Assembly (NCBI GenBank): GCA_021732605.1
Contig: JAKFUS010000020.1
Location: forward strand, 1 to 63,132
Reading direction: 5' to 3'
DNA from: Betaproteobacteria bacterium
GTDB lineage: Bacteria; Pseudomonadota; Gammaproteobacteria; Burkholderiales; SG8-41
Length of the DNA: 63,132 nt
Below, in pieces: positions 1 to 7,894 of the stretch; positions within the stretch are counted from its first letter, which is position 1; the number at the start of each line of letters is the position of its first letter. A program made the translations under genes and the position numbers. A model generated the notes under the pieces. The model saw only the letters and a program-made list of their open reading frames with translations, was not told the origin of the DNA and did not search any database.

Positions 1-2073
1 GCGGCCGGCACCGGCGGCACCGGCGGTGGCGGCTCGACGACACCAGCGGACACCACCACGGTCGGCGGCGGCACCGGCGGTACACCGAGCAGCGGCACCG
101 GCGGCGGCGTGGTCGCCGATGGCGGCGGTTCGCTGTCAGGTCCCGCTGACGGCACGATCACGACCTCCACCTCTACTGATACGACTCAGACCGAAGACGG
201 CGGCGGCATCCTCGCCGGCGACGGCACCGGTGGCCCCGGTGACGGCACGATCAGCACCGGCACCGGCCCGGGCGACGGCACCACCGGACCGGGCGACGGC
301 CTGCTCACCCCCGGCGACGGACTGCCTCCGGGCGGCGGCGGTTCGGGCGGCACACTGGCCGGTGATCCGGGTGATGGCACGACCGGCACCACCGGTGACG
401 GCCTGCCCACCGGTGGCGGCACACTGGCCGATGGCACTGGCGGCGATGGCACGAGCGGTAGCGGAACCGGTACCGGCTTGGCCGGCGGCGGATCAGGTGA
501 CGGTACTTCCGGCACCGGCGGCAGCGGTACTGCGGGCGGTGGTGACGGTTCAGGTCTTTTTGGCGGCGGCTCCGGTGGCGGCGGGCTGGCGGGTGATGGT
601 TCGTCTGGCTCAGGCGGTGATGGCCTGGCCGGTGGCTCCGGCGGCAGTGGACTCGGTGGTGATGGCGGCGCGACTGGCGGCGGCGGATTGGCTGATGGTT
701 CCGGCAGTGGCAGTGGCGGTGCCGGCGGCAGCGGTCTGGCGGGCTCAGGCAGCGGCGATGGTTCACTCAGCGGTGGCGCATCCGGCAGCGGCCTTGCCGG
801 TGGCGGCAGTGGCACCGGTGGTAGTGGTACGGGCGACGGCGGCGGCTTCGCCGGCGCGGGTGGCGCAGGCAGTGGCAGCGGCGGCGCCGATGGTACGGGT
901 GTTACAGGTGACGGCGTGGCCGGTGGCGGGGCTAGCGGTGGCGGCAGCCTGGCTGATGGTTCGGGCAGTGCGAGCGGTGGTAGCGGTCTCGCAGGAGGCG
1001 CGGGGTCCGGCAGCGGCGCTGATGGTACCGCAGGCGGCAGCGGTGGCAATCTCGCGGGCAGCGGCAGCAGCGGTGCATCCGGCACTGGAGTCGGCGGTGA
1101 CAATCTTGCCGGCGGTGCTACAGGTGGTGGCGGTGTTGCCGATGGTTCGGGCAGCGCCAGTGGCGGCACTGGCCTCGCAGGCGGTACTGGATCCGGTGCT
1201 GGCAGCGATGGTAGTGCCGGTGGTACGGGCGGCAACCTCGCCGGCAGCGGCAGTGGTTTGTCCGATGGCGGATTTGGCGGCGGTGCCGGCGGCGGCACTT
1301 CGGGCAGCGGCAGCGGAATCGCTGGTTCCGATAATGGTCTGGCCGGCGGTCAGGGCGGTGTGCTGGCTGGTGGCGGCAGCTCCGGTGCTGGTGGTGCGGC
1401 AGGCAGCGGTAATGCCGGCGGTCCCGGCGGTGCTGCGGGCGGCGGTAGCGGCGGTACCAGCAGCAGCAAGGTATTTGCTGATGGCACGGGTGCCGGCAAT
1501 GCTGCGGGCGCAGGGGCTGATGACAACACCATCGCCGGCAGCGGCACCGGGCTGTCAGGCGATAAAAATAATTTGGAAGCCGGCCGGGCCGACAGCCGCA
1601 ATCCAGGCAGCACGGCGAATGATGGTGACCTGCTGGCGCGCAGCGGCACTGCGATCGATGGCGCTGACGTTGATACCCCTGACGTTAATTCCCGCTTCCG
1701 CGGCGGCGCCTCGGGTGGCAACACCATCACCAATGCCGGTGAGGCACAAAGCCGCGATCCGGCAACCAACACTCAGTCACCAGACAACGTGGCGCGCAGC
1801 GGTACGGGGGTCGGCGGCCCTGCCGTTGATAACCCTGACGTTGATACCCGTTTTCGCGGTGGTGCCACCGGCGGCAAAGCAGCAGCCGACGCCGGTGAGA
1901 GCAGCAGTGGCGCTGCGGGCAGCGCGACCGCGAAAAAAGACGAGGAACGCGAGCGGTTCTTTGAAGACGAACGGGATGCGCAACGCATCCGCCTTGTCGG
2001 CAGCAACCGGTTGATCTCGGTTCAGGGTGAAGGGGTCAACCTGTTGCAGGGCAATCGCCCCGCCGCGCCATAA
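1..2073 (+). CDS. Gly-rich low-complexity protein, 3' part only
   Basis: The reading frame is open from the first base, so the start lies outside the window; 690 residues are visible. Roughly the first 500 are almost only Gly, Ser, Ala, Asp and Thr in irregular 10-40 residue units such as ADGSGSASGGSGLAGG. Near the C-terminus a unit of about 60 residues occurs twice (ARSGTAIDGADVDTPDVNSRFRGG, written here as ARSGTAIDGADVD then TPDVNSRFRGG, and again as ARSGTGVGGPAVD then NPDVDTRFRGG). The tail is charged (KKDEERERFFEDERDAQRIR) and ends in a compact SNRLISVQGEGVNLLQG segment. This resembles large secreted or surface repeat proteins, but I recognise no family, and the N-terminal export or adhesion domains are not visible. 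It converges on the minus-strand Tad operon. Long open frames on other strands here are composition artefacts. Confidence 0.75.
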   Translation, partial: AAGTGGTGGGGSTTPADTTTVGGGTGGTPSSGTGGGVVADGGGSLSGPADGTITTSTSTDTTQTEDGGGILAGDGTGGPGDGTISTGTGPGDGTTGPGDGLLTPGDGLPPGGGGSGGTLAGDPGDGTTGTTGDGLPTGGGTLADGTGGDGTSGSGTGTGLAGGGSGDGTSGTGGSGTAGGGDGSGLFGGGSGGGGLAGDGSSGSGGDGLAGGSGGSGLGGDGGATGGGGLADGSGSGSGGAGGSGLAGSGSGDGSLSGGASGSGLAGGGSGTGGSGTGDGGGFAGAGGAGSGSGGADGTGVTGDGVAGGGASGGGSLADGSGSASGGSGLAGGAGSGSGADGTAGGSGGNLAGSGSSGASGTGVGGDNLAGGATGGGGVADGSGSASGGTGLAGGTGSGAGSDGSAGGTGGNLAGSGSGLSDGGFGGGAGGGTSGSGSGIAGSDNGLAGGQGGVLAGGGSSGAGGAAGSGNAGGPGGAAGGGSGGTSSSKVFADGTGAGNAAGAGADDNTIAGSGTGLSGDKNNLEAGRADSRNPGSTANDGDLLARSGTAIDGADVDTPDVNSRFRGGASGGNTITNAGEAQSRDPATNTQSPDNVARSGTGVGGPAVDNPDVDTRFRGGATGGKAAADAGESSSGAAGSATAKKDEERERFFEDERDAQRIRLVGSNRLISVQGEGVNLLQGNRPAAP

Positions 2074-2117
2074 CACGGCGCGGCACCACCCACACTTTCA
2101 GACTTCGCACAGCCCGC

Positions 2118-2603
2118 TCAGGGCTGGTAGTCGCGCATCGGCGGGCGCAGGGGTTTTCCATCTAGCGGTGTCCCCGGCGTATCGCAGGTCCCCACCCGCT
2201 TCGCCGAAATTTTCTGGATCACCTGCATTTCTTCCGGATACTGGGAAAGCGTCATCACCACGCCGCGCACCTGATTGCCGCTGAATACCATGCGACCACT
2301 GCCCTGCATTTGCGCCACGCTGCTGGTGCAACTTAACGTCCAGGTCATGACGTCATTTTTGGTCTGGGTATTAATGGCGCGACACGGCGACTCCGGCGGC
2401 GCCAGGTGCGGCTGAAAACTGTCTTTAGTGAAACAGCGGGTGTAGAAATACGTCGGTGGCGGGCGGACTTTCATGCCCTTGATCTCGGTGTCCACCGTGA
2501 CATGCCAGTTGCCGTCATTGAAGTTGAGCGCGTAGGACGGCGCGGAACATAACGCGATCACCAGCACAAACAGCGCCCGCACCTGCGCAATAGCCTGTTT
2601 CAT
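2118..2603 (-). CDS. DUF3617-family periplasmic protein
   Basis: A 161-residue protein with an N-terminal signal peptide (hydrophobic FVLVIALCSAPSYA, cleavage probably after SYA). It is followed by the pattern typical of DUF3617: a start like NWHVTVDTEIKGMKV, a cysteine pair around CFTKDSF...SPC, and a late CDTPGTPLDG. The domain has no established biochemical role. The gene starts 9 bases after the TadE-like gene and is the last gene on this strand at this end, so it is probably cotranscribed with the tail of the Tad operon. Its connection to pili is only by position. Confidence 0.7.
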   Translation of the reverse strand: MKQAIAQVRALFVLVIALCSAPSYALNFNDGNWHVTVDTEIKGMKVRPPPTYFYTRCFTKDSFQPHLAPPESPCRAINTQTKNDVMTWTLSCTSSVAQMQGSGRMVFSGNQVRGVVMTLSQYPEEMQVIQKISAKRVGTCDTPGTPLDGKPLRPPMRDYQP

Positions 2604-2612
2604 TGACGGGCG

Positions 2613-3467
2613 TTACGGCGCCTGGGTCATCGGGCTTTGCATGCGCACCGTGGCATTGGCCGTGATCGGGATGCGGTAGCCGCCGATGTTCCAGTCGATC
2701 CCGGGAATCGTGGTGGGTATGGCGGGCATGCTGGGCAGGGAAATCCCCAGCCCCGAAGGAATGTAGCTGTTCACCAGATTCACCAGACTTTGCACCTGAT
2801 CATTGATGTCGGCGCAGCGCCTTCCGGCAAGGTTGGTCGGCACTTCCGCCTCTGAGTAATATTTGGCGGCGAGAACGTCCTCTCCGACAAAGCCGAAATA
2901 CAGCGAGTAAATCACCTTGTTGACGATCGGCACGATCAGCCGCGTGCAATAGGTGACCTGTATGGTCAGCAGATTGGCATCCTGTACGCTCAGGCCGCCC
3001 TTGACGGTGGTGGGCCGATACATCAGGTTGTCATTGGGTATTTCTGTGCCTGACTCGGAATCGGTCTTGTGCGCGTTGTAAGCGTCCGCCGTCGGACTCA
3101 GCACATCAATTCTGGTATTGAGCGGATTGAATACCTCCACGGCGGCGATGACCCTTGCCTTGAAGAAATCACCGTAATCACCCTTGGTCGTGGCAAACAG
3201 CGGCGTCATGCCGCCGGCCAACCCGTCCTTGATTGAAAGCATCTTGCCGTTTTTCAACGCGCCCTGCCGCGCCGCCATGAAGGTCGCGTAATTCAGCGTC
3301 GATTTCGCCTGATAGATCAGTGCGAACTGGAATCCACCCAGGATCAGCAGCAGCAGGGTTGGATAGATGATCAGGAACTCGACCAGGGCCTGGCCCGAGC
3401 GCCGCGGCCGGATTACGGCCCTATCCGGTTTATTTTTTTTGCGGCGATTCATCTTTGGGCGATTCAT
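2613..3467 (-). CDS. TadE-like minor pilin / pseudopilin
   Basis: A 284-residue protein. A basic N-terminus is followed by the TadE signature RRSGQALVEFLIIYPTLLLL, a single hydrophobic pilin-like helix at about residues 23-48 with the conserved Glu five residues into it. The rest is predicted periplasmic. TadE-family proteins are processed by the TadV/CpaA prepilin peptidase and are needed for Flp pilus assembly; no such peptidase is in this window. The start overlaps the end of the tadD-like gene by about 38 bases (a second Met five codons in would shorten this to 23), which suggests translational coupling. It is the second TadE-like gene of the cluster. Confidence 0.8.
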   Translation of the reverse strand: MNRPKMNRRKKNKPDRAVIRPRRSGQALVEFLIIYPTLLLLILGGFQFALIYQAKSTLNYATFMAARQGALKNGKMLSIKDGLAGGMTPLFATTKGDYGDFFKARVIAAVEVFNPLNTRIDVLSPTADAYNAHKTDSESGTEIPNDNLMYRPTTVKGGLSVQDANLLTIQVTYCTRLIVPIVNKVIYSLYFGFVGEDVLAAKYYSEAEVPTNLAGRRCADINDQVQSLVNLVNSYIPSGLGISLPSMPAIPTTIPGIDWNIGGYRIPITANATVRMQSPMTQAP

Positions 3468-3939
3468 TGGGCGAGATCGGCAGCCCGGGGGTTTTCTCGA
3501 GATGCCCGATCAATTTCTCGGTTTCCAGATAAAGCGGATTGTCGGCGTTCAAGTAATTATGCGACTGGATCAGCGCAGCCCAGCCCTGGCGCAAGCGCAC
3601 GATGCCCAGGTTGTACCATGCCCGTGCTTCATTGCCATTGATCGACAGTACGCGCTGGTAGGCATCGGCAGCGGCGTCGGGCCGGTGTGCGCGCGCGTAG
3701 AGATTGCCCAGACGGAACCAGATCTCCGGATCATTCGGCGTCTTTCGCAATAACGCCATATACAGTTTCTCGGCCTGGGCATCCTCGCCTGATTCGTAGG
3801 TCAGCTGGGCCTCATTGCTCAACTGGAACAGGTCGCTACGTTGCGGCAAATCCGATGTTCCGCTCATGGTTTGACAGGCCGCGAGCACGGTTACGACGCC
3901 AAACACCATCAACAGTCTGCGTGGTTTCACTGTGTTCAC
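3430..3939 (-). CDS. tadD: TadD-like TPR lipoprotein
   Basis: I place the start at the GTG at 3939: it has GGGAG five bases upstream, lies 13 bases after the stop of the DUF192 gene, and gives a proper lipoprotein signal (MVFGVVTVLAAC lipobox). An ATG at 4041 would run into the preceding gene and spoil the signal. The mature 169-residue protein has two to three tetratricopeptide repeats (for example LRKTPNDPEIWFRLGNLYAR and YQRVLSINGNEARAWYNLG). TadD is the lipoprotein of Tad systems, probably helping secretin assembly in the outer membrane. It sits between DUF192 and a TadE gene. Confidence 0.75.
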   Translation of the reverse strand: MNTVKPRRLLMVFGVVTVLAACQTMSGTSDLPQRSDLFQLSNEAQLTYESGEDAQAEKLYMALLRKTPNDPEIWFRLGNLYARAHRPDAAADAYQRVLSINGNEARAWYNLGIVRLRQGWAALIQSHNYLNADNPLYLETEKLIGHLEKTPGLPISPNESPKDESPQKK

Positions 3940-3952
3940 GATAACTCCCGGG

Positions 3953-4312
3953 TCATTGAGCGCCTTCCTGCCATGCGACGACATCACCCAGTTTGATTCC
4001 GGTCTCCGCCAGCACACCCTCTGCCAGCTCCAGCGTGGCATGAGCCTTCAGGCTGGCGGAAAATCGCCAGGGTTTCAATCCGTAAACCAGCTTGCAGACG
4101 CGGCCCTGCCGGTCGAGATAAACCAGATCCAGCGGATAACGCATGCCCATGCAGTGCACGGAACGGCAGGGTTCGAGCAACAGGGCTTCGCTGTCTCCCA
4201 ACCGGGCGCGGCCGAGGAGTCCGCGCATGCGTTCCCAGGCATTGCCTGCTTTCCACACCGTGCGCACCACGCAGCGTCCCCGGTTCTGATCGAACAATGC
4301 ACCAAGCCGCAT
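3953..4312 (-). CDS. DUF192 family protein inside the Tad operon
   Basis: A 119-residue DUF192 protein. The landmarks are the RMRGLLGR segment, the central CRSVHCMGMRYPLDLVYLDR block and a C-terminal LAEGVLAETGIKLGDVV stretch. DUF192 proteins are small, often periplasmic, beta-rich proteins of unknown function. This copy shows no clear signal peptide from the ATG used. It lies 30 bases after tadC and 13 bases before the tadD GTG, so it is embedded in the operon rather than at its edge. Most Tad loci known to me do not include it. Confidence 0.75.
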   Translation of the reverse strand: MRLGALFDQNRGRCVVRTVWKAGNAWERMRGLLGRARLGDSEALLLEPCRSVHCMGMRYPLDLVYLDRQGRVCKLVYGLKPWRFSASLKAHATLELAEGVLAETGIKLGDVVAWQEGAQ

Positions 4313-4342
4313 TGCAAGCTCGTGAGGGCCTGATGACAGACC

Positions 4343-5230
4343 CTACACCACTCCGGAATTGAGGAATTTCATCACAATGGGGAATCCGAGGACGATGAAG
4401 GTCACCGGAAAGATAAACATCATCAGCGGACCGATCAGTTTGACCGGCGCTTCCATCGCCAGTTTTTCGGCGCGCTGAAAACGTTCCACACGCCGTTGCT
4501 CGGCCTGCCCCCTCAACGCAGCGCCAAGGCTGGCGCCCATTTTTTCCGCCTGAATTACCGTGCCGACGAAGCTCGAAATCTCCGTCATCTGCAGGCGGCC
4601 TTCCATGCGGCGCAGCGCATCGGCGCGCGGCAGCCCGGAGCGCAGATCGCGAACCACCATGTAGAACTCGTGCTTCAGCGGCCCCGGCGGACCCTTGTCC
4701 ATCGCCTGGCTGATGGCGCCGGTCATGTTGAGTCCCGCTTCCACCGCCATGGTGATGAAGTCCAGATACGACGGCAGGGTGCGCTGCACCGCCTTGGCCC
4801 GCCGGCCACGCACATCCGACAGCCAGAGGTCAGGATAAAAGTAACCGACCAGCAACCCCACCAGCAGCGTGTTGGTCGAACTGGTCTCGAGCAAGTGCAG
4901 ACAAAGCCACATCATGCCGAAACCGGTCAGCGTCGACAGCAGGCGAATGGCGTAGAACTGCTCGGCATTCACCAGGTAACTCACGCCGGTCATGGCCAGC
5001 CGCTTGTGGGTTTTTTCCAGCGAATCGGCGGGGATGAACTGGCAGAGGTGGTATTCGAGAAAACGGATCAGTGGCCAGGACAGTCGCAGCATAGACGGCA
5101 GGGGATCCATGTATGCGCGATCCTCATCCGGAACCTCGCCTTTGAGCTTGGGCAACCCGATGGCGAATATCAGCACCGCACCGCCGATCAGCAGCGCAAT
5201 CAGCATCGGTATCAGGGTTTCCATGTTCAT
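4343..5230 (-). CDS. tadC: TadC, inner-membrane platform protein of the Tad pilus
   Basis: A 295-residue type II secretion F-domain protein. It has an N-terminal transmembrane segment (LIPMLIALLIGGAVLIFAIG), two more around residues 105-135, then the cytoplasmic GspF domain (SYLDFITMAVEAGLNMTGAI...GLPRADALRRM...FVGTVIQAEKMGASLGAALR). A C-terminal membrane helix pair ends in FPVTFIVLGFPIVMKFL. With TadB it forms the platform that couples the ATPase to pilin extraction. The start codon overlaps the tadB stop by four bases (ATGA), so translation is coupled. Confidence 0.92.
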   Translation of the reverse strand: MNMETLIPMLIALLIGGAVLIFAIGLPKLKGEVPDEDRAYMDPLPSMLRLSWPLIRFLEYHLCQFIPADSLEKTHKRLAMTGVSYLVNAEQFYAIRLLSTLTGFGMMWLCLHLLETSSTNTLLVGLLVGYFYPDLWLSDVRGRRAKAVQRTLPSYLDFITMAVEAGLNMTGAISQAMDKGPPGPLKHEFYMVVRDLRSGLPRADALRRMEGRLQMTEISSFVGTVIQAEKMGASLGAALRGQAEQRRVERFQRAEKLAMEAPVKLIGPLMMFIFPVTFIVLGFPIVMKFLNSGVV

Positions 5231-6087
5231 ACGTCAATGCTCACGATTTTCTGGATCGCCACGTAACCGATGACTTCCATCACTGCTATCACCGACAGCG
5301 TGGCCCATCCGACCAGCGTGTCATAGAGCGGCGCCATCGCCTCCGGCTCCATGTGGGTCAGGATGAACATCAGGAACAGCGGCAGGCTGGTCATCACCAG
5401 TCCCTGCATCTTGCCCTGCGCAGTCAACGCCTTGATCTTGCCTTCCATCTGGTGCTTCATGCGCAGCGTGTCGGCCAGGGTCTCGAGGATGTCGGCCAGG
5501 TTGCCGCCGACTTCGCGCGAAATGCGCATGCCCGACACCACCATGATGAAATCCTGGATCGGCAGCCTTTTTTCCATGTTCTTCAGCGCCGTATCGAAAT
5601 CCACACCGACGCGCTGTTCGCGCAACAACAGGTCGAATTCCTGCGACAGCGGCGGCTTCTGTTCCTTGACCATGCTTTCCATGGCCACGGTCAGGCTGGC
5701 GCCGGCCCGCATCGCGCCGGAGACCATCAGCAGCGCATCCGGCAGCTGTTTTTCGAACTGGTCAAAGCGGCGCTTCTTCAGCCAGCGCACATACAACCGG
5801 GGAAAGATGATGATGAAAATGGCCGCACCAACCACCAGCACGGCATTCCCGCTAAAACCCCACAGCAGCGCCGGCACGATGAACAGCGCCGCCATGTTGT
5901 AGTAAAACAATTTCTGCGGATCAACTGCGATGAACATGTCGCGCAGGCCACCCTCCTCCTCGGAATGGCGGGCAATGCTCTGCTTCTGCCTGGACATCAG
6001 GTCGCGTCCGACCTGAATGACCGACCAGAAAATGACGATGCCGATGAATGCCAGTATCGCCAGCAGTGCGTCAAGACTTTCGAACAT
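5227..6087 (-). CDS. tadB: TadB, inner-membrane platform protein of the Tad pilus
   Basis: A 286-residue partner of TadC with the same fold. It has a short N-terminal helix, a transmembrane pair at about residues 65-100, the GspF domain (LPDALLMVSGAMRAGASLTVAME...EQRVGVDFDTALKNMEKRLP...REVGGNLADILETLADTLR) and C-terminal helices. The ATG is joined to the CpaF stop as TGATG, and its own stop overlaps tadC. In Tad systems TadB and TadC are a split version of the single GspF/PilC platform of other type IV filament machines. Gene order tadA-tadB-tadC is canonical. Confidence 0.92.
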   Translation of the reverse strand: MFESLDALLAILAFIGIVIFWSVIQVGRDLMSRQKQSIARHSEEEGGLRDMFIAVDPQKLFYYNMAALFIVPALLWGFSGNAVLVVGAAIFIIIFPRLYVRWLKKRRFDQFEKQLPDALLMVSGAMRAGASLTVAMESMVKEQKPPLSQEFDLLLREQRVGVDFDTALKNMEKRLPIQDFIMVVSGMRISREVGGNLADILETLADTLRMKHQMEGKIKALTAQGKMQGLVMTSLPLFLMFILTHMEPEAMAPLYDTLVGWATLSVIAVMEVIGYVAIQKIVSIDV

Positions 6088-7835
6088 CAGCGTCCGCTCT
6101 CCGGCTTGAACAGGCTCAGGTCCACTGCAATGCCGCGCTGCTGAAGCTCCTGATAGAGCTCGGGGATGTTGCCGGTGGCGACAAACTTGCCTTTGATCTT
6201 TCCGTTCTCGTCATAGCCGTCCTGCTTGAACAGGAAAATATCCTGCATCTGGATGACTTCGCCCTCCATCCCGGTAATCTCGGAAATGTGGGTCACTTTG
6301 CGCGATCCATCGGGGAAGCGGCTTTGCTGGATGATGACGTGTACCGCCGAGGCAATCTGCTCGCGGATGGCGCGTATCGGCAGATCCAGGCCCGACATCA
6401 GGGTCATGACCTCCAGCCGCGCCAGACAGTCGCGCGGCGTGTTGGCGTGGGCGGTGGTCAGCGAGCCGTCATGGCCGGTGTTCATCGCCTGCAACATGTC
6501 GAGCGCTTCGCCGCCACGGCACTCGCCGACGACGATGCGGTCTGGGCGCATGCGCAGACAGTTCTTGACCAGATCCCGGATGTGCACCGCACCCTTGCCC
6601 TCGGAATTGGGCGGGCGCGATTCGAGGGAAATGATATGCGGCTGCGACAACTGGAGTTCGGCTGCGTCCTCGACGGTGATGATGCGTTCGTCGTCGGGAA
6701 TGTAATTCGACAGCACATTGAGCAGCGTGGTTTTACCGGAGCCGGTGCCACCCGAAATGACGATATTGCAGGCATGTAGCACCGCCTGCTCCATGAAGCC
6801 CATCATCGGCGCAGTAATCGAGCCGAATTTGATCAGGTCCTTGTCCTTGAGCTTTTCCTTGGAGAATTTCCGGATCGTGATGTTGGCGCCCTTCAGCGCC
6901 AGCGGCGGAATCACGGCGTTGACGCGGGAACCGTCTTTCAGGCGTGCATCCACCATCGGCGAGGACTCGTCGATACGGCGGCCCAGCGGCGCAACGATGC
7001 GCTCAATGGCGCCGACCACCGCTTTTTCACCGGAGAACGTAATCTCCGACAGCGTTAACTTGCCTTTGCGTTCGACATAAATCTGGTCATAACGGTTGAC
7101 CATGATCTCGGTCACCGTCGGGTCGGCCAGCAAATCCTCAAGCGGACCAAGACCGACGACTTCATCGAGTACCAGCTTGCCAATGCGCGCCTTGTCGAGG
7201 TTCGCAGGAAAACTTTTGTCGTTGGCAATGATCTCGTCAATCATTGCTTTGGTGGTATCGCGAAGCTCCTGCTCGGCCATGCGCGACACATCGAGGCGGC
7301 GCAGATCCATGGCCTGAATCAGCTTCAGGTGCACCTTGTTGCGCGCTTCGTTGATTTCCTTGATGGCCTTGGACACAACCGCATGCGATGCCGACTCTTC
7401 TTCGGCTGTCGGCTTGGCGGCCGGGGGGGCAGCAACCGGTGCGACGGCGGCAGGCGCCGGTTTGGGCGCGGCAGCCTGCACGGGAGGGGTACGCGCTTCC
7501 GGTGCAGCAACCGGCGGTGTAGCTGCAACGGCAGCACCAGCGCTCTGCTGGTCGATGGCAATGCTGTAGCCGCCGATCAGGATCACATCCCCGGGTTTGA
7601 GCGGGCCATTCAGCCCGTCGATGTTCTTGCCGTTGACTTCGGTGCCGCCTATCGCGCCATGGTCTTCGACATAAAAACCGTCCGGGCGCTGGCGAATGGT
7701 TGCGTGCTTCTTGGCGACCGACCAACCACGCACCACGACCAGATTTTCGTCTCCCTTGCCGATGGAACAGGAGTCAATTGCGCAATCGACTTTCTCTTTT
7801 TGCCCCTTGGGACTCGTGACTTCGATGGAAAACAT
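6087..7835 (-). CDS. tadA: FHA-CpaF/TadA fusion, Tad pilus ATPase
   Basis: A 582-residue secretion ATPase with an unusual front end. Residues 1-95 form an FHA phosphothreonine-binding domain (IGKGDENLVVVRGWSVAKKHATIRQR...GTEVNGKNI). A Pro/Ala-rich linker follows at about 100-150. The CpaF/TadA ATPase then carries Walker A GGTGSGKTTLLN, a Walker B region RPDRIVVGECRGGEALDMLQAMNTGHDG and the HAN motif. It powers Flp pilin assembly at the inner membrane. Canonical TadA lacks an FHA domain, so activity or docking here could depend on Ser/Thr phosphorylation. A kinase gene sits upstream at 14255-15598. Start: ATG with AAGGGGCAGAAGCAGG upstream, just after a 9-bp repeat tract. Confidence 0.93.
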   Translation of the reverse strand: MFSIEVTSPKGQKEKVDCAIDSCSIGKGDENLVVVRGWSVAKKHATIRQRPDGFYVEDHGAIGGTEVNGKNIDGLNGPLKPGDVILIGGYSIAIDQQSAGAAVAATPPVAAPEARTPPVQAAAPKPAPAAVAPVAAPPAAKPTAEEESASHAVVSKAIKEINEARNKVHLKLIQAMDLRRLDVSRMAEQELRDTTKAMIDEIIANDKSFPANLDKARIGKLVLDEVVGLGPLEDLLADPTVTEIMVNRYDQIYVERKGKLTLSEITFSGEKAVVGAIERIVAPLGRRIDESSPMVDARLKDGSRVNAVIPPLALKGANITIRKFSKEKLKDKDLIKFGSITAPMMGFMEQAVLHACNIVISGGTGSGKTTLLNVLSNYIPDDERIITVEDAAELQLSQPHIISLESRPPNSEGKGAVHIRDLVKNCLRMRPDRIVVGECRGGEALDMLQAMNTGHDGSLTTAHANTPRDCLARLEVMTLMSGLDLPIRAIREQIASAVHVIIQQSRFPDGSRKVTHISEITGMEGEVIQMQDIFLFKQDGYDENGKIKGKFVATGNIPELYQELQQRGIAVDLSLFKPESGR

Positions 7836-7849
7836 CCTGCTTCTGCCCC

Positions 7850-7894
7850 TTAGTCAACTTGATCAACTAAATCAACTGAATCAACTTAATCAAC
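7850..7894 (-). repeat. Five 9-bp tandem units across the rcpA stop codon
   Basis: Read on the minus strand the units are GTTGATTAA, GTTGATTCA, GTTGATTTA, GTTGATCAA and GTTGACTAA. The first unit encodes the last two residues of the secretin (Val-Asp) and its stop. The array stays in that reading frame and ends 14 bases before the cpaF ATG. A 9-bp unit keeps the frame, so unit number can change spacing, and loss of the first TAA would extend the secretin by Val-Asp-X units. Confidence 0.85.

Noticed and set aside
26-2014. A 662-residue Ala-rich plus-strand frame and a 370-residue Pro-rich minus-strand frame over the Gly-rich gene
   Set aside because: GC-rich Gly codons leave all other frames open. 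The Gly-rich frame has the ordered C-terminus, an internal duplicated unit and is open to the window edge.
7850-7894. CRISPR-like or regulatory repeat array
   Set aside because: Units are 9 bp without spacers; this is a simple tandem repeat.
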